From Streptomyces diastatochromogenes (GTDB taxonomy: Bacteria > Actinomycetota > Actinomycetes > Streptomycetales > Streptomycetaceae): 64,000 nt of DNA. Below the pieces are notes generated by a model. The model saw only the letters and a program-made list of their open reading frames with translations, searched no databases and had not been told where the DNA came from. The stretch is from the NCBI RefSeq assembly GCF_002242805.1, contig NZ_MCGQ01000013.1, positions 1 through 64,000 on the forward strand, read 5' to 3'. The position numbers and the translations under genes were made by a program. Shown piece after piece: positions 51,106-59,683 of this stretch (positions within the stretch are counted from its first letter, which is position 1; every line of letters starts with the position of its first letter).

Positions 51106-51963
51106 TCAGGCCGCCCGGCGGCGCAGTACCGCGTACGCGGCGGCGGTGGTCAGCGCCGCCGCGGCCAGGACGATGCCGGTCTCCACCCACTGGAGTGGCC
51201 AGAAGTGGGACGCGGGGTGGTAGACGGCGAAATAGCCGTCGGCGTTCCGTCCCGAGTTCACCCGCCAGGCGTTGTCGGGCAGCTCGATGCTTCTGCCGGA
51301 GGTGCGGGTGATCGCGGGCCACAGGTCGGCGCGGTAGCGGGTGAGCAGGAAGTTGAGCAGCCACATCGCGGCGAAGGCGGCGCCGAGCGCGGCCAGGGTG
51401 CGGCGCAGCAGCAGCGCGGCGAGCGCGCCGACGGCGAGGGCGCACAGACCGTACGCCACCGTGAGCGGGCCGCGGGCCACGATGATGTCGCTCTGGTACC
51501 AGTGGGTGACCGGGATCAGGTCCTCGCCCGCCGACCAGCCCCAGCGGAACGCGAGGACCAGGGTGAGCCCCCCGGCGGCGACGGCCACGGCGGGCAGGGC
51601 CAGCTTGGCGGTCAGCCAGCGCACCGGGGTGACGCCCTGCGTCCAGGCCAGCCGCGCGGTGCCGGACTCCAGTTCGCGGCCGACGAGCGCGCCGCCCGCG
51701 AAGGCGGCGACGGCGAGGAAGGTGTAGCAGATGAGCGTGCCGATCCAGCCGACCGTGGTGCCGTAGTCGAAGCGGTCGAAGGAGTCGATGCACACGTCCG
51801 TGTGGGCGCAGGCCCGCTCGGCCCTGCGGGTGGCGGCCGCGGTGACCTCGTTCAGGTACACCAGCCAGCCGGTCAGGCCGGCGACGACGGCGGCCCAGAC
51901 GAGCAGGGCGGTGCGGTGCAGCCGCAGCACCGTGCGGGGCAGGCCCTGGAGGGCGGCGCTCAT
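51106..51963 (-). CDS. ABC-2-type membrane protein, second of a pair
   Basis: A 285-residue membrane protein with about six helices. Key conserved strip: [36 protein letters not shown], nearly repeated in the partner encoded directly upstream. A large outer loop lies between helices 5 and 6 ([12 protein letters not shown]). It overlaps the partner by ATGA. Together with the ATPase at 52970 it would form an ABC exporter of YtrCDE/BcrA type, acting on lipid or peptide antibiotics or in envelope stress. The C-terminal end is a helix followed by RRRAA. Confidence 0.85.
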   Translation of the reverse strand: MSAALQGLPRTVLRLHRTALLVWAAVVAGLTGWLVYLNEVTAAATRRAERACAHTDVCIDSFDRFDYGTTVGWIGTLICYTFLAVAAFAGGALVGRELESGTARLAWTQGVTPVRWLTAKLALPAVAVAAGGLTLVLAFRWGWSAGEDLIPVTHWYQSDIIVARGPLTVAYGLCALAVGALAALLLRRTLAALGAAFAAMWLLNFLLTRYRADLWPAITRTSGRSIELPDNAWRVNSGRNADGYFAVYHPASHFWPLQWVETGIVLAAAALTTAAAYAVLRRRAA

Positions 51964-52973
51964 GCGGTGGCCCCCTTGCCGGGCCGGAGCGCGCCGGTGA
52001 GGCGCCGGAGCACCAGGAACGCGGCGACGGTGAACAGTCCGGCCAGGGCCAGGGCGAGGGCGCTGGTGGTCAGCTGGAGCGGCCCGTAGTGCGCGTACGG
52101 GTGGTACGTGTGGAAGAAGCCGACGGCGTTCCGCTTCTCGAACATCCGCAGGCACTCCTCCGTCGTGTGCGCGGAGCAGACGGGCTCGGGGATGTGCTCG
52201 CCGGTGCGGGTGACCAGGCCCTGGTCGACGGTGATGCCGCTGTAGAGACCGTCGTATCCGTGCTTGAGGCCGGTCACCCGCGTGACGGCCGGCCACAGGT
52301 GCGGCATGAGCCACTGCGCCAGGCCCCAGACGCCCGCGGTGGCGACGAGGGAGACGGCCAGCGCGGGCAGGGCGCGGCGCAGGGTCAGGCCCGCGAGGGC
52401 GCCCACGGCCAGGGCGGCCAGCGCGAGGGCGACGGTGCTGGGGCCGTTGGTGTGGAAGGTCCAGGGGTCCCACCAGCTCTTCGCGGTGCCGATGCGGCCG
52501 CGAGCGGCCGACCACGCCCGGTGGTGCAGGAACACCAGCAGGCTCGTCCCCGCGGTGACCGCGACGGCCGGCAGGGCCAGCCTGGTCGCCAGCCAGCGGG
52601 CCGGGGTGACGCCCTGCGCCCAGGCCAGCTGCGCGGTGCCGGACTCCAGCTCGCGGCCGGTGAGGGCCGCGCCCGCCCAGGCCCCGACAAGGAGCGGCAG
52701 CGCGGCGAGGGGGAGCGTGAGGTAGTTGTACGCGTCCTTGTAGCGCAGGATCGCGTCCTGGTCGTAGGAGCACTTGTCGGACCAGTCGCAGGCGTTGTAC
52801 TGGCGCCAGCCGTCCGCCGCCGCGTCGGTGAGCGGGCCCCCGAGCCACAGCAGCAGGGCGGCGCCGAGGAGTACCAGGCCCGCCCAGGCGACCAGTTCCG
52901 GCCGGTGCAGGCGCAGCACCCAGCGGGTGAGGTGCGGGCGGCGGACGGCCGCCGGCGTCGTCACGGCGGTCAC
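51960..52973 (-). CDS. ABC-2-type membrane protein, first of a pair
   Basis: A 337-residue membrane protein with six helices, homologous to the next gene product ([36 protein letters not shown] is shared with small changes). Cys in YNACDWSDKCSYD and PVCSAHTTEECLRMF sit in outer loops. Starts by GTGA overlap with the ATPase gene at 52973 and ends by ATGA overlap with the second permease. The pair is most easily explained by tandem duplication. Substrate unknown. Confidence 0.85.
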   Translation of the reverse strand: MTAVTTPAAVRRPHLTRWVLRLHRPELVAWAGLVLLGAALLLWLGGPLTDAAADGWRQYNACDWSDKCSYDQDAILRYKDAYNYLTLPLAALPLLVGAWAGAALTGRELESGTAQLAWAQGVTPARWLATRLALPAVAVTAGTSLLVFLHHRAWSAARGRIGTAKSWWDPWTFHTNGPSTVALALAALAVGALAGLTLRRALPALAVSLVATAGVWGLAQWLMPHLWPAVTRVTGLKHGYDGLYSGITVDQGLVTRTGEHIPEPVCSAHTTEECLRMFEKRNAVGFFHTYHPYAHYGPLQLTTSALALALAGLFTVAAFLVLRRLTGALRPGKGATA

Positions 52974-53866
52974 GCGGCACTCCCCTGGGTCACGGCCGGT
53001 GCTGCGCTGAGCGCGGGGGCCCCGGGGTTGCGCAGGTGGGCGAGGACGAGTTCCTCCAGCGAGGGCACCGAGGTGCGCAGGTCGCCGGGGAGCGGTCCGG
53101 CCGGGCGGATCAGCGCGGTCAGCTGGCGGCCGGTGACCCGCGACTCGACCACGGTGTGCGCGCTCAGGTCGGTCGACTCGGCGGCCCCGCTGACGCGCAG
53201 ATGGGCGGCGAGCAGGTCGTCGATCTCGCCGGCGAGGCGGATCCGGCCGCTGCCGGCCAGCAGCAGGTGGTCGCAGGAGTCCTCCAGCTCGGCCACCACG
53301 TGCGAGGACATCACGATGGTGGTGCCGTACTGCGCGGCCTCGGCCATCAGGGTGCCCATCAGCTCGTGCCGGGCCAGCGGGTCGAGGTCGGCCATCGGCT
53401 CGTCCAGCAGCAGCAGTTCGGGCCGCTTGCCGAGTGCCAGGGCGAGGGCGACGCGGGTGCGCTGTCCGCCGGACAGCGACCGTATGCGGGACCTCGGGTC
53501 CAGGTCGCCGCCGGCCACGACCTGCTCGGCGGTGGCCGCGTCCCAGCGCTCGGGGTTGAGGTCGGCGCCCATCCGCAGCGTCTCGGCGACGGTGAGCTGC
53601 GGGTACAGCGGCTTGTCCTGGGCGACGAAGCCGACCCGGGCGCGGGCCCCGGCGGGCGTGCCGCCGAGCACCGTCAGCCGGCCCTCGGTGGGCGGCAGCA
53701 GCCCGGCGGCGAGGGCGAGCAGCGTCGACTTGCCCGCGCCGTTGGGCCCGACGAGGGCGCACACCCGCCCGGCGGGCAGCCGGAATGCGGCGTCGCGCAG
53801 CGCCCAGCCTCCCCGGCGCCCGAAGCGCTTGCCGAGGCCGGTGGCCTCCAGAGCCGTGTCGCTCAT
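52970..53866 (-). CDS. ABC transporter ATPase, YtrB/BcrA-like
   Basis: A 298-residue ABC ATPase. Walker A is VGPNGAGKST, the Q-loop Gln is in VGFVAQDKPLYP, the signature is LSGGQRTRV, Walker B is LLLLDEPMADLDP, and the switch His is in TIVMSSHVVAELED. A C-terminal extension of about 80 residues follows, as in BcrA-like exporters. Its start overlaps the stop of the GntR gene (ATGA), so regulator and transporter are one operon. Confidence 0.93.
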   Translation of the reverse strand: MSDTALEATGLGKRFGRRGGWALRDAAFRLPAGRVCALVGPNGAGKSTLLALAAGLLPPTEGRLTVLGGTPAGARARVGFVAQDKPLYPQLTVAETLRMGADLNPERWDAATAEQVVAGGDLDPRSRIRSLSGGQRTRVALALALGKRPELLLLDEPMADLDPLARHELMGTLMAEAAQYGTTIVMSSHVVAELEDSCDHLLLAGSGRIRLAGEIDDLLAAHLRVSGAAESTDLSAHTVVESRVTGRQLTALIRPAGPLPGDLRTSVPSLEELVLAHLRNPGAPALSAAPAVTQGSAA

Positions 53867-54249
53867 GAACCTTCTCCCTGGAAGTGCTTGTCGAGTACGG
53901 CGGTGAAGAGGGCCGCCACGTCGTCCCGGTCCAGCCCCGCGTCGACGGCCTTCGCCGCCCACTCCTCCAGCTCCGCCCGCAGGGGGGAGTCGGCCGGGGC
54001 GGCGCCCAGGGACCGCCGGACGAAGGTGCCGAGCCCGCGCCGCGCCTCGACCAGGCCCTCCCGCTCCAGCTCGCGGTAGGCCTTGAGGACGGTGTTGGGG
54101 TTGATGGCGGTGGCCTCGACGACCTCGCGGGCCGTCGGCAGCCGGTCGCCGGGCTGCAGCAGGCCCAGGCGGAGAGCCTGTTTGGTCTGCTGGACGATCT
54201 GGACGTAGGTGGCGACACCGCTGTGCCGGTCGATGCGGAATTCGACCAC
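53863..54249 (-). CDS. YtrA-subfamily GntR repressor
   Basis: A 128-residue GntR protein. The winged helix-turn-helix is LLQPGDRLPTAREVVEATAI-NPNTVLKAYRELEREGLVEARRGLGTFV, followed by a short two-helix tail and no large ligand domain, which defines the YtrA subfamily. YtrA proteins repress their own ABC operon and respond to cell-wall antibiotics in Bacillus. GTG at 54249 is preferred; a GTG four codons earlier lies inside the operator palindrome. The binding site is the 34-bp palindrome directly upstream. Confidence 0.92.
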   Translation of the reverse strand: MVEFRIDRHSGVATYVQIVQQTKQALRLGLLQPGDRLPTAREVVEATAINPNTVLKAYRELEREGLVEARRGLGTFVRRSLGAAPADSPLRAELEEWAAKAVDAGLDRDDVAALFTAVLDKHFQGEGS

Positions 54250-54257
54250 GCGTTGAA

Positions 54258-54291
54258 CCACCCTTTCACTAATTGAGTAGTGAAAGGGTGG
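54258..54291. promoter_or_regulatory. perfect palindromic operator of the YtrA-type operon
   Basis: CCACCCTTTCACTA at 54258-54271 and TAGTGAAAGGGTGG at 54278-54291 are exact inverse complements, separated by ATTGAG. The arms overlap the ribosome-binding site and the likely promoter of the GntR gene, and the right arm is about 70 bases before the start of the divergent sigma gene. Such long symmetric sites with TAGTGAAA-like cores fit YtrA-type dimers. Confidence 0.9.
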
Positions 54292-54361
54292 TGGAGGGGG
54301 GTGGTGGAAGTCAAGTCAGACTTCCGTGAACCGATCGGCGGGGCTCGTCCGATGAGGAGAC

Positions 54362-54913
54362 GTGAGCACACCACAGAGCGACGGGGAGCTGCTGCGGGCC
54401 ATCGCCGCGGCCGGGGACCGGCGCGCCTTCGAGGAGCTGTACCGGCGGTACGCGCCCTGGCTGACCGCCCGGCTGCGCAGCCGGTGCGCGGACGCCGGGG
54501 TCGTCGACGACGTCGTCCAGGAGACGTTCCTCGCGGTGTGGCGGGGGAGCGCCCGCTATCGCGAGGACGGTGACGCCGGGGACGCGGCCGGGTGGCTGTG
54601 GCGGATCGGGTCGCGGCGGCTGGTCGACGCGCTGCGCGGTGACGGGGCGCGGGGCCGGCTGCGGCAGGCGCTCGCCCGGCTGCGGCACCGGGACGAGGCG
54701 TCGGCGGAGGAACGCGTGCTCGCGGGGGTGGAGCACGGGGACCTCGCCGGCGCCCTGGTCCGGCTCTCCCCGGAACTGCGGGCGGTCCTGCAGGCCACGG
54801 TCGTCGACGGGCTGACCACCCGGGAGGCGGCGGTGCTGCTCGGCATACCGGCCGGAACCGTCAAGACACGGGCGATGCGCGCCCGCAAGCAGCTGCGGGA
54901 GGCACTGGCATGA
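54362..54913 (+). CDS. ECF-family RNA polymerase sigma factor
   Basis: A 183-residue sigma factor of the extracytoplasmic function class. Region 2 (FEELYRRYAPWLTARLRSRC, then DDVVQETFLAVWRGSARY) and region 4 (SPELRAVLQATVVDGLTTREAAVLLGI then TVKTRAMRARKQLREAL) are complete, joined by a short linker. GTG at 54362 is used, with GAGGAGAC upstream. It overlaps the downstream membrane protein by ATGA, which has a zinc-binding anti-sigma signature. It diverges from the YtrA operon. Target promoters are not known. Confidence 0.94.
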   Translation: MSTPQSDGELLRAIAAAGDRRAFEELYRRYAPWLTARLRSRCADAGVVDDVVQETFLAVWRGSARYREDGDAGDAAGWLWRIGSRRLVDALRGDGARGRLRQALARLRHRDEASAEERVLAGVEHGDLAGALVRLSPELRAVLQATVVDGLTTREAAVLLGIPAGTVKTRAMRARKQLREALA

Positions 54914-55749
54914 GCTGGCACGTCACCGAAGAGGACGTACGCGCCTATGCGCGCGGCGAGTTGGCGCCCCCGGCACTCTGGTCCGCCGACGCGCACCTCG
55001 CCGTCTGCGCCGACTGCCGGGCGCTGCTCGCCGAGGCGAGCGAGCCGGCCGCGCTGGACGCCGGCTGGGAGCGGCTGGACGCCGAACTGGACGCACCCCG
55101 GCGCGGAGTGTTCGAGGCGCTGCTGGTCCGGCTCGGAGCCGCCGACCACACGGCGCGGCTGCTCGCCGCGACCCCGGTGCTGCGCCGCTCCTGGCTGCTG
55201 GCGACCGGCCTGGTGCTGATGCTGACGGTGCTGGCGGTGCACGTGATCCACGCACCCGTCCTGTTCCTGGCCCTCGCCCCGCTGGCCCCCCTCGCGAGTG
55301 TGGCCCTGTCGTACCGGCCCGCGCTGGACCCGACGTACGAGATGGCCGTGGTCGCCCCGCTGCACGGATTCAAGCTGCTGATGATCCGCACGGTCGCCGC
55401 GCTCGGAACCGGCCTCGCGCTCAACGGGCTGGCCACCCTCGCCCTCCCGGGCTACGGGCTGCTGGCCCTGGCCTGGCTGCTGCCCGCGCTCGCACTGACC
55501 GCGGCCGCGCTCGCCCTCTCCGCCCGCCTCGGACCACTCCTCGCGCCCGCCCTGGTCGGCGGCGGATGGCTGGCGCTGGTGGCCTGGGCGGCTTACACAC
55601 ACGCCGGCGCGACGCCGGTGCCGTTCACCCCGGCCGGCCAGTCGGCAGCGGCAGCCGTCACCGCCCTGGCCGCAGTCCTGCTCTACCAGGCCCGCGACCA
55701 CTTCGACGCGAGGCCGTACGGGGGCCTGCCGGAGCGGGGCGGCGGATGA
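54910..55749 (+). CDS. membrane anti-sigma factor (ZAS-type), with ABC-related membrane domain
   Basis: A 279-residue protein. The N-terminal zinc-binding anti-sigma motif is ADAHLAVCADCRALLAEA (His-x3-Cys-x2-Cys) at residues about 28-37. After about 95 cytoplasmic residues come six membrane helices, many more than the single helix of standard anti-sigmas, covering the C-terminal two thirds. It is co-translated with the sigma factor and would hold it at the membrane until an envelope signal. The next genes encode an ABC exporter in the same direction, possibly the output. The last codons lie in the first unit of a degenerate repeat. Confidence 0.88.
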   Translation: MSWHVTEEDVRAYARGELAPPALWSADAHLAVCADCRALLAEASEPAALDAGWERLDAELDAPRRGVFEALLVRLGAADHTARLLAATPVLRRSWLLATGLVLMLTVLAVHVIHAPVLFLALAPLAPLASVALSYRPALDPTYEMAVVAPLHGFKLLMIRTVAALGTGLALNGLATLALPGYGLLALAWLLPALALTAAALALSARLGPLLAPALVGGGWLALVAWAAYTHAGATPVPFTPAGQSAAAAVTALAAVLLYQARDHFDARPYGGLPERGGG

Positions 55750-55990
55750 TCCCTCGCCCCGCTGTGCCGCGAGGCGGCCCTACGGGGGCCTCCTGGAGCG
55801 CGCGGGCGGGTGATCCCCCGCCGCGCCGCGAGGCCCAATGGCGGCTTCTCGGAGCGCTGCGGCGGGCGATCCCCTCACCTCATCGCCCGGGGAGGTCCTA
55901 CGGGGGCTTGCTGGAGCGCGTGCGCGGGTGACCCCCCGCCCCGCAGCGCCGCGATGCCCTGCGGCGGCTTCCCGGAACCCGACGGCACGT
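55715..55990. repeat. degenerate tandem repeat derived from the 3' end of the anti-sigma gene
   Basis: The end of the gene, TACGGGGGCCTGCCGGAGC followed by GGGGCGGCGGATGATCCC, recurs after about 60-130 bases: CTACGGGGGCCTCCTGGAGC at 55780, a diverged copy at about 55840 (GGCGGCTTCTCGGAGC), CTACGGGGGCTTGCTGGAGC at 55899, and CTGCGGCGGCTTCCCGGAAC at 55959. Each copy ends in a GTGATCCC or GTGACC-like motif. They look like decayed duplications; there is no evidence that they are translated. Confidence 0.75.
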
Positions 55991-56047
55991 GACCACCTGG
56001 GCCGCTTGCCTGTCGGCCGCCTGGCGTGGGGGGCTGTGCGGCGCCTG

Positions 56048-56302
56048 GCCCTCCGGCGCGGAGTGCCGCGTGACACCAGGCCTCTCGCCTTTCGCCCCTC
56101 CGGCCAGGAGGCCGTGTGACACCGGCCTGCTGCCTTTCGCCCCTCCGGCGCGGAGTGCCGCCTGACACCCAGCCCTCTGCCCCTTCGCCCCTCCGGCGCG
56201 GAGTGCCGCGTGACACCCGGCCTCTCGCCTTTCGCCCCTCCGGCCAGGAGGCCGTGTGACAGCCAGCCTTCTGCCTTTCGCCCCTCCGACTTGGAGCCCC
56301 GC
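56048..56302 (+). repeat. tandem copies of a translation-initiation region ahead of the ABC ATPase gene
   Basis: Six units of 45-48 bases begin at 56048, 56095, 56140, 56188, 56235 and 56281. Each reads CCCCTCCGG, then a GGAG or GGAGG ribosome-binding-like core, a spacer, and GTGACA or its equivalent, then GCCTTTCG. The last unit carries the real start: CTTGGAG then GCATGACC with ATG at 56303. Thus the upstream units are duplicates of the gene's own initiation site, some with a GTG at the right distance. Together with 55750-55990 this fills the 550-base gap. Confidence 0.85.
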
Positions 56303-57169
56303 ATGACCACCATCGTCTCGGCCGAAGGCCTCACCCTGCGCTACGGCGGTACCGCCGCCCTCGACGGCGTCTCGCTGCGTCTCTCCCCCGGCGTCACAGG
56401 GCTGCTCGGGCCCAACGGGGCGGGGAAGACCAGCCTGTTGCGGGTGCTGGCGACGGCCGTGCCGCCGGACCGGGGTGCCTTCACGGTGCTCGGGCACGAC
56501 CCGGCCACCCCGGACGGCCGGCTCGCCGCCCGCCGTGCCCTCGGCTACCTGCCGCAGACGCCGGGCCACCACCCGGACTTCACCGCTTTCGAGTTCGTCG
56601 ACTACGTGGCGATCCTCAAGGAGCTGACCGACCGCGCGGCCCGGCACCGGGAGGTGCGGCGGGTGCTGGAGGCCGTCGACCTCGGGGAGGTGCGCGGCAA
56701 GCGGATCAAGCGGCTGTCCGGCGGGATGCGGCAGCGGGTCGCACTGGCCGCCGCGCTCGTCGGCGACCCCGGCTTCCTCGTCCTGGACGAACCGACCGTC
56801 GGACTCGACCCCGAACAGCGCATCCGGTTCCGGGAGTTGATCGCCGAGGCAGGGGAGGACCGGACCGTCCTGCTCTCCACCCACCAGACCGAGGACGTGG
56901 CGATGCTCTGCCAGTACGTCGTGGTGCTAGCCGCCGGCCGCGTCCACTTCGAGGGAACCCCGGCCGAGCTGACCGCCCGCGCCGCCGGACGCGTGTGGAG
57001 CGGTACCCGGCGCGACCCCGGCGCGAGGGCGGGCTGGCGCACCGGCGACGGCACCTTCCGCAACGTCGGACACCCACCGGCGGGCGCGCAGCTCCTCGAA
57101 CCCACCCTGGAGGACGGCTACCTGCTCGTCCTGGACACCCGGCACGACACCACGGAGACCGCGGCATGA
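56303..57169 (+). CDS. ABC transporter ATPase
   Basis: A 288-residue ABC ATPase. Walker A is LLGPNGAGKTS, the Q loop is LGYLPQTPGHHPDF, the signature is LSGGMRQRV, Walker B is FLVLDEPTVGLDP and the switch His is in TVLLSTHQTEDVA. The tail past residue 215 is a short regulatory stretch. It ends in an ATGA overlap with the permease. A GTG in the fourth upstream repeat unit (56210) is in frame and would give a 31-residue extension; the ATG at 56303 has the best ribosome-binding site. Likely part of an exporter controlled by the ECF sigma upstream. Confidence 0.92.
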   Translation: MTTIVSAEGLTLRYGGTAALDGVSLRLSPGVTGLLGPNGAGKTSLLRVLATAVPPDRGAFTVLGHDPATPDGRLAARRALGYLPQTPGHHPDFTAFEFVDYVAILKELTDRAARHREVRRVLEAVDLGEVRGKRIKRLSGGMRQRVALAAALVGDPGFLVLDEPTVGLDPEQRIRFRELIAEAGEDRTVLLSTHQTEDVAMLCQYVVVLAAGRVHFEGTPAELTARAAGRVWSGTRRDPGARAGWRTGDGTFRNVGHPPAGAQLLEPTLEDGYLLVLDTRHDTTETAA

Positions 57170-58692
57170 GCACGACCCTCGCGACCGCCCCCGCACCCCG
57201 CCGCACCGCGGCCCTCCTCGACCTGGCCCGCTTCGAGGCCCGCGATCTCCTCACCCAGATCCCGGTCCTGCTCTTCGGCCTGCTGTACGTCCTCAACACC
57301 GCCGACAACATGTTCAGCGGGCTGGTCGGGAAGGCGGAGGGCATGGACGCCTACCCCGTCCTGCAGAACGTCGACCGCGAAACCCAGTCCGGCGCCCTCC
57401 TGCTCTCCCTCGCCCTGCTCGTCTGCGTCAACCGCGCCGCTCTCCGCTCCCGGCGGCAGCACACGGAGGAACAGCACGACGTACTGGCGATGGGGCGCGC
57501 CCGCCGCACCCTGGCCCACGCCCTGTCGGTCGTGCCGTACGCCGCCCTCAGCGCTCTCCTGGCCGCCGTCCAGTTCGGCTGGGCGGCGCTGAAGCCGGGC
57601 GCCGCCGGGCACGGCTCGGTCGCCGAACTGGCCGTGGCCCCGCTGGCCGTGCTGCTCTCCGGCGCCCTCGCGGTGCTGCTCGCCCGGGTCGCCCCGCACC
57701 CGGTGGCCCCCGCCCTGTTCCTGGTCGTGCTCTACCTCGTCGTGCTGGTCCTCAACACGCTGACCTCCGGCGCGCACGCGGTGCAGTGGCTGTGGCCCAC
57801 GGTCGGCGAGTTCAGCTCCGACCCGATCCCGTCCGGTCTGCTGGGCCGCCCGGCCGCCTGGCACGCGCTGTATCTCGCCGGCCTGACCGCGCTGTGCGTG
57901 GCCCTCGCGGTCCTGGTGGCCGGCGGGCGCACCCGGGCCCTGCGGGCGGTGACCGTGCTGGCCCTCGCCGCCACGGCCGCCGGCGCCGTCGGTCAGGCGC
58001 CGGGCGACTCGGCGCGGCTGCGGGCGGCGCGGGAGGCCGCGTACCGGGCGCCGGAGAAGCTCCAGTCGTGCGTGGACCGGGGCGGCTCGGCCTACTGCGC
58101 CTTCCCGGAGTGGCGGGGCTGGACCGGGCACTGGGCGGCCGTCGTGGACCGGCTCCAGGCGGACGCGGGCGGCCGGGCCGCCACGGTACGGCTCACGGTG
58201 CGCCAGCGCATCGGCGAGGTCTTCGACCTCTCCAGCGACAGCACCGCCCTGCCCGCCCGCACCCCGGACCAGGTGACCGTGGGCACCCGCTGGGGCGGCA
58301 ACCGGGTTCCCGAGTTCGCGGTCGGGGTCGCCTCGGTGCTGGTGGCCGGCGACGAGGACACCGCGTCCTCCCTGTGCGACGCCCGGGTGGTGACGGCGAT
58401 GTGGCTGGTCCTGGGCTCCGACCCGGACCCGCTGACCACCTTCCGTCACCTCCGCGTCGACGACAGCCTCAGCGGCTCGGGGGTGGTGCTCGCGCCCACC
58501 GGCAGCCTGCGCGTCTCGGCCCAGCAGACCGAGGTCGTCAAGCGGCTGCTGGCCCGCCCGCACGACGAGATCGCGGCCCGGGTGAAGGCCCACTGGACCG
58601 AGCTGACCTCGTCGCACACGACCACGGCCCAGGCGGCGAAGCTGCTCGGGGTGCGGGTGCCCAAGGGCGCCGACGACTGTGCCAGGGACTGA
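57166..58692 (+). CDS. ABC exporter membrane protein with large C-terminal domain
   Basis: A 508-residue protein. About seven helices fill residues 25-300 (for example LLTQIPVLLFGLLYVLNTA and LFLVVLYLVVLVLNTLTSG); the last 200 residues are soluble, beginning with CVDRGGSAYCAFPEWRGWTGHW, whose two Cys may pair, and ending with a helical tail. That soluble part may be outside and bind substrate. It is paired with the ATPase upstream and probably also with the membrane domain of the anti-sigma factor. Convergent with mshD, 7 bases between stops. Confidence 0.85.
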   Translation: MSTTLATAPAPRRTAALLDLARFEARDLLTQIPVLLFGLLYVLNTADNMFSGLVGKAEGMDAYPVLQNVDRETQSGALLLSLALLVCVNRAALRSRRQHTEEQHDVLAMGRARRTLAHALSVVPYAALSALLAAVQFGWAALKPGAAGHGSVAELAVAPLAVLLSGALAVLLARVAPHPVAPALFLVVLYLVVLVLNTLTSGAHAVQWLWPTVGEFSSDPIPSGLLGRPAAWHALYLAGLTALCVALAVLVAGGRTRALRAVTVLALAATAAGAVGQAPGDSARLRAAREAAYRAPEKLQSCVDRGGSAYCAFPEWRGWTGHWAAVVDRLQADAGGRAATVRLTVRQRIGEVFDLSSDSTALPARTPDQVTVGTRWGGNRVPEFAVGVASVLVAGDEDTASSLCDARVVTAMWLVLGSDPDPLTTFRHLRVDDSLSGSGVVLAPTGSLRVSAQQTEVVKRLLARPHDEIAARVKAHWTELTSSHTTTAQAAKLLGVRVPKGADDCARD

Positions 58693-58699
58693 GCCGCGC

Positions 58700-59626
58700 T
58701 CACGTCTCCGTGCGGTACATCAGGTCGGTCTCGTGCGTGGTGAACCCCAGCCGCTCGTAGACCGACACCGCCGCCGTGTTGTCCGCGTCGACGTACAGCA
58801 TCGCCGCCGGCATCCCCTGGCCGGCCAGATGGCGCAGGCCGATCGTGGTCAGGGCCTTGCCGAGGCCGCCGCCCTGCTCGCCCGGGCGGACCCCGAGCAC
58901 GTACACCTCGCCGAGCCTCTCCTCGGCGTGCACCTTGGTCCAGTGGAAGCCGACCAGCTCACCGGCCCGCTCGGCGAGGAAGAACCCGGCGGGGTCGAAC
59001 CACGCCTCGGCCTTGCGGTCGTCCAGGTCGCGCTGGGTCAGCGAGCCCTGCTCCGGGTGGTGCGCGAAGGCGGCCGCGTTGACGGCGAGCCAGGCCGCGT
59101 CGTCCTTGCCGGGCTCGAAGGTGCGCACGCTCACGCCCTCGGGCAGCACCGGGTCTGCCAGCTCCAGATCGGTCAACGACCGCCGCATCTGGCGCAGTTC
59201 GCGGAACAGGGTCAGCCCCAGCACCTGGGCGAGGTGCCGGGCGGCGGAGTGCCCGCCGTGCGCCCACACCCGCAGCCGCTTGCCCGAGGCGGCGAGCAGC
59301 GCCGAGCCCAGCGCCCGCCCGTGCCCGTGTCCGCGGTGCGCGGGGTGGACGACCAGTTCGGCGGCCGGCGCCTCCACCGGGTCGGTGTCCTCCAGCTGGG
59401 CGTAGCCGACGAGTTCGTCCCCGACGGTCAGCAGCAGATGCGACACACCGGCGCGGGCGCCGCCGCGCAGCTGCAACCGCCCCTGCTCGGACACCGGCTG
59501 CTGCCCGTCGACGCGGGCGGCCTCGGCGAGCAGCCCGAGCACGGCCTCGGCCCGGTCCGGGTCGAGTGCGGAGAAGGTCTCGATGGAGCGGGAGGGGAAG
59601 GGTCGTACGTCGTCGTCGCTGCTCAT
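58700..59626 (-). CDS. mshD: mycothiol synthase MshD
   Basis: A 308-residue protein with two GNAT domains, the hallmark of MshD. It acetylates Cys-GlcN-Ins in the last step of mycothiol synthesis. The N-terminal domain has AELVVHPAHRGHGHGRALGSALL; the C-terminal active domain has GEVYVLGVRPGEQGGGLGKALT and AMLYVDADNTAAVSVYERLGF. The segment AWFDPAGFFLAE and GFHWTKVH are typical. It marks the organism as an actinobacterium. ATG 59626 is taken; an earlier in-frame ATG would run into the divergent nucleotidase promoter. Confidence 0.95.
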   Translation of the reverse strand: MSSDDDVRPFPSRSIETFSALDPDRAEAVLGLLAEAARVDGQQPVSEQGRLQLRGGARAGVSHLLLTVGDELVGYAQLEDTDPVEAPAAELVVHPAHRGHGHGRALGSALLAASGKRLRVWAHGGHSAARHLAQVLGLTLFRELRQMRRSLTDLELADPVLPEGVSVRTFEPGKDDAAWLAVNAAAFAHHPEQGSLTQRDLDDRKAEAWFDPAGFFLAERAGELVGFHWTKVHAEERLGEVYVLGVRPGEQGGGLGKALTTIGLRHLAGQGMPAAMLYVDADNTAAVSVYERLGFTTHETDLMYRTET

Positions 59627-59683
59627 GCGTACGAGGGTACGGGGCGGGCGGGCGGAAGTGCCGACACCGCAGCGCTTAAAGGA

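Noticed and set aside
55750..56302. CRISPR array
   Set aside because: Units of 45-48 bases are contiguous and diverged, with no constant repeat separated by unique spacers, and no cas genes are near.
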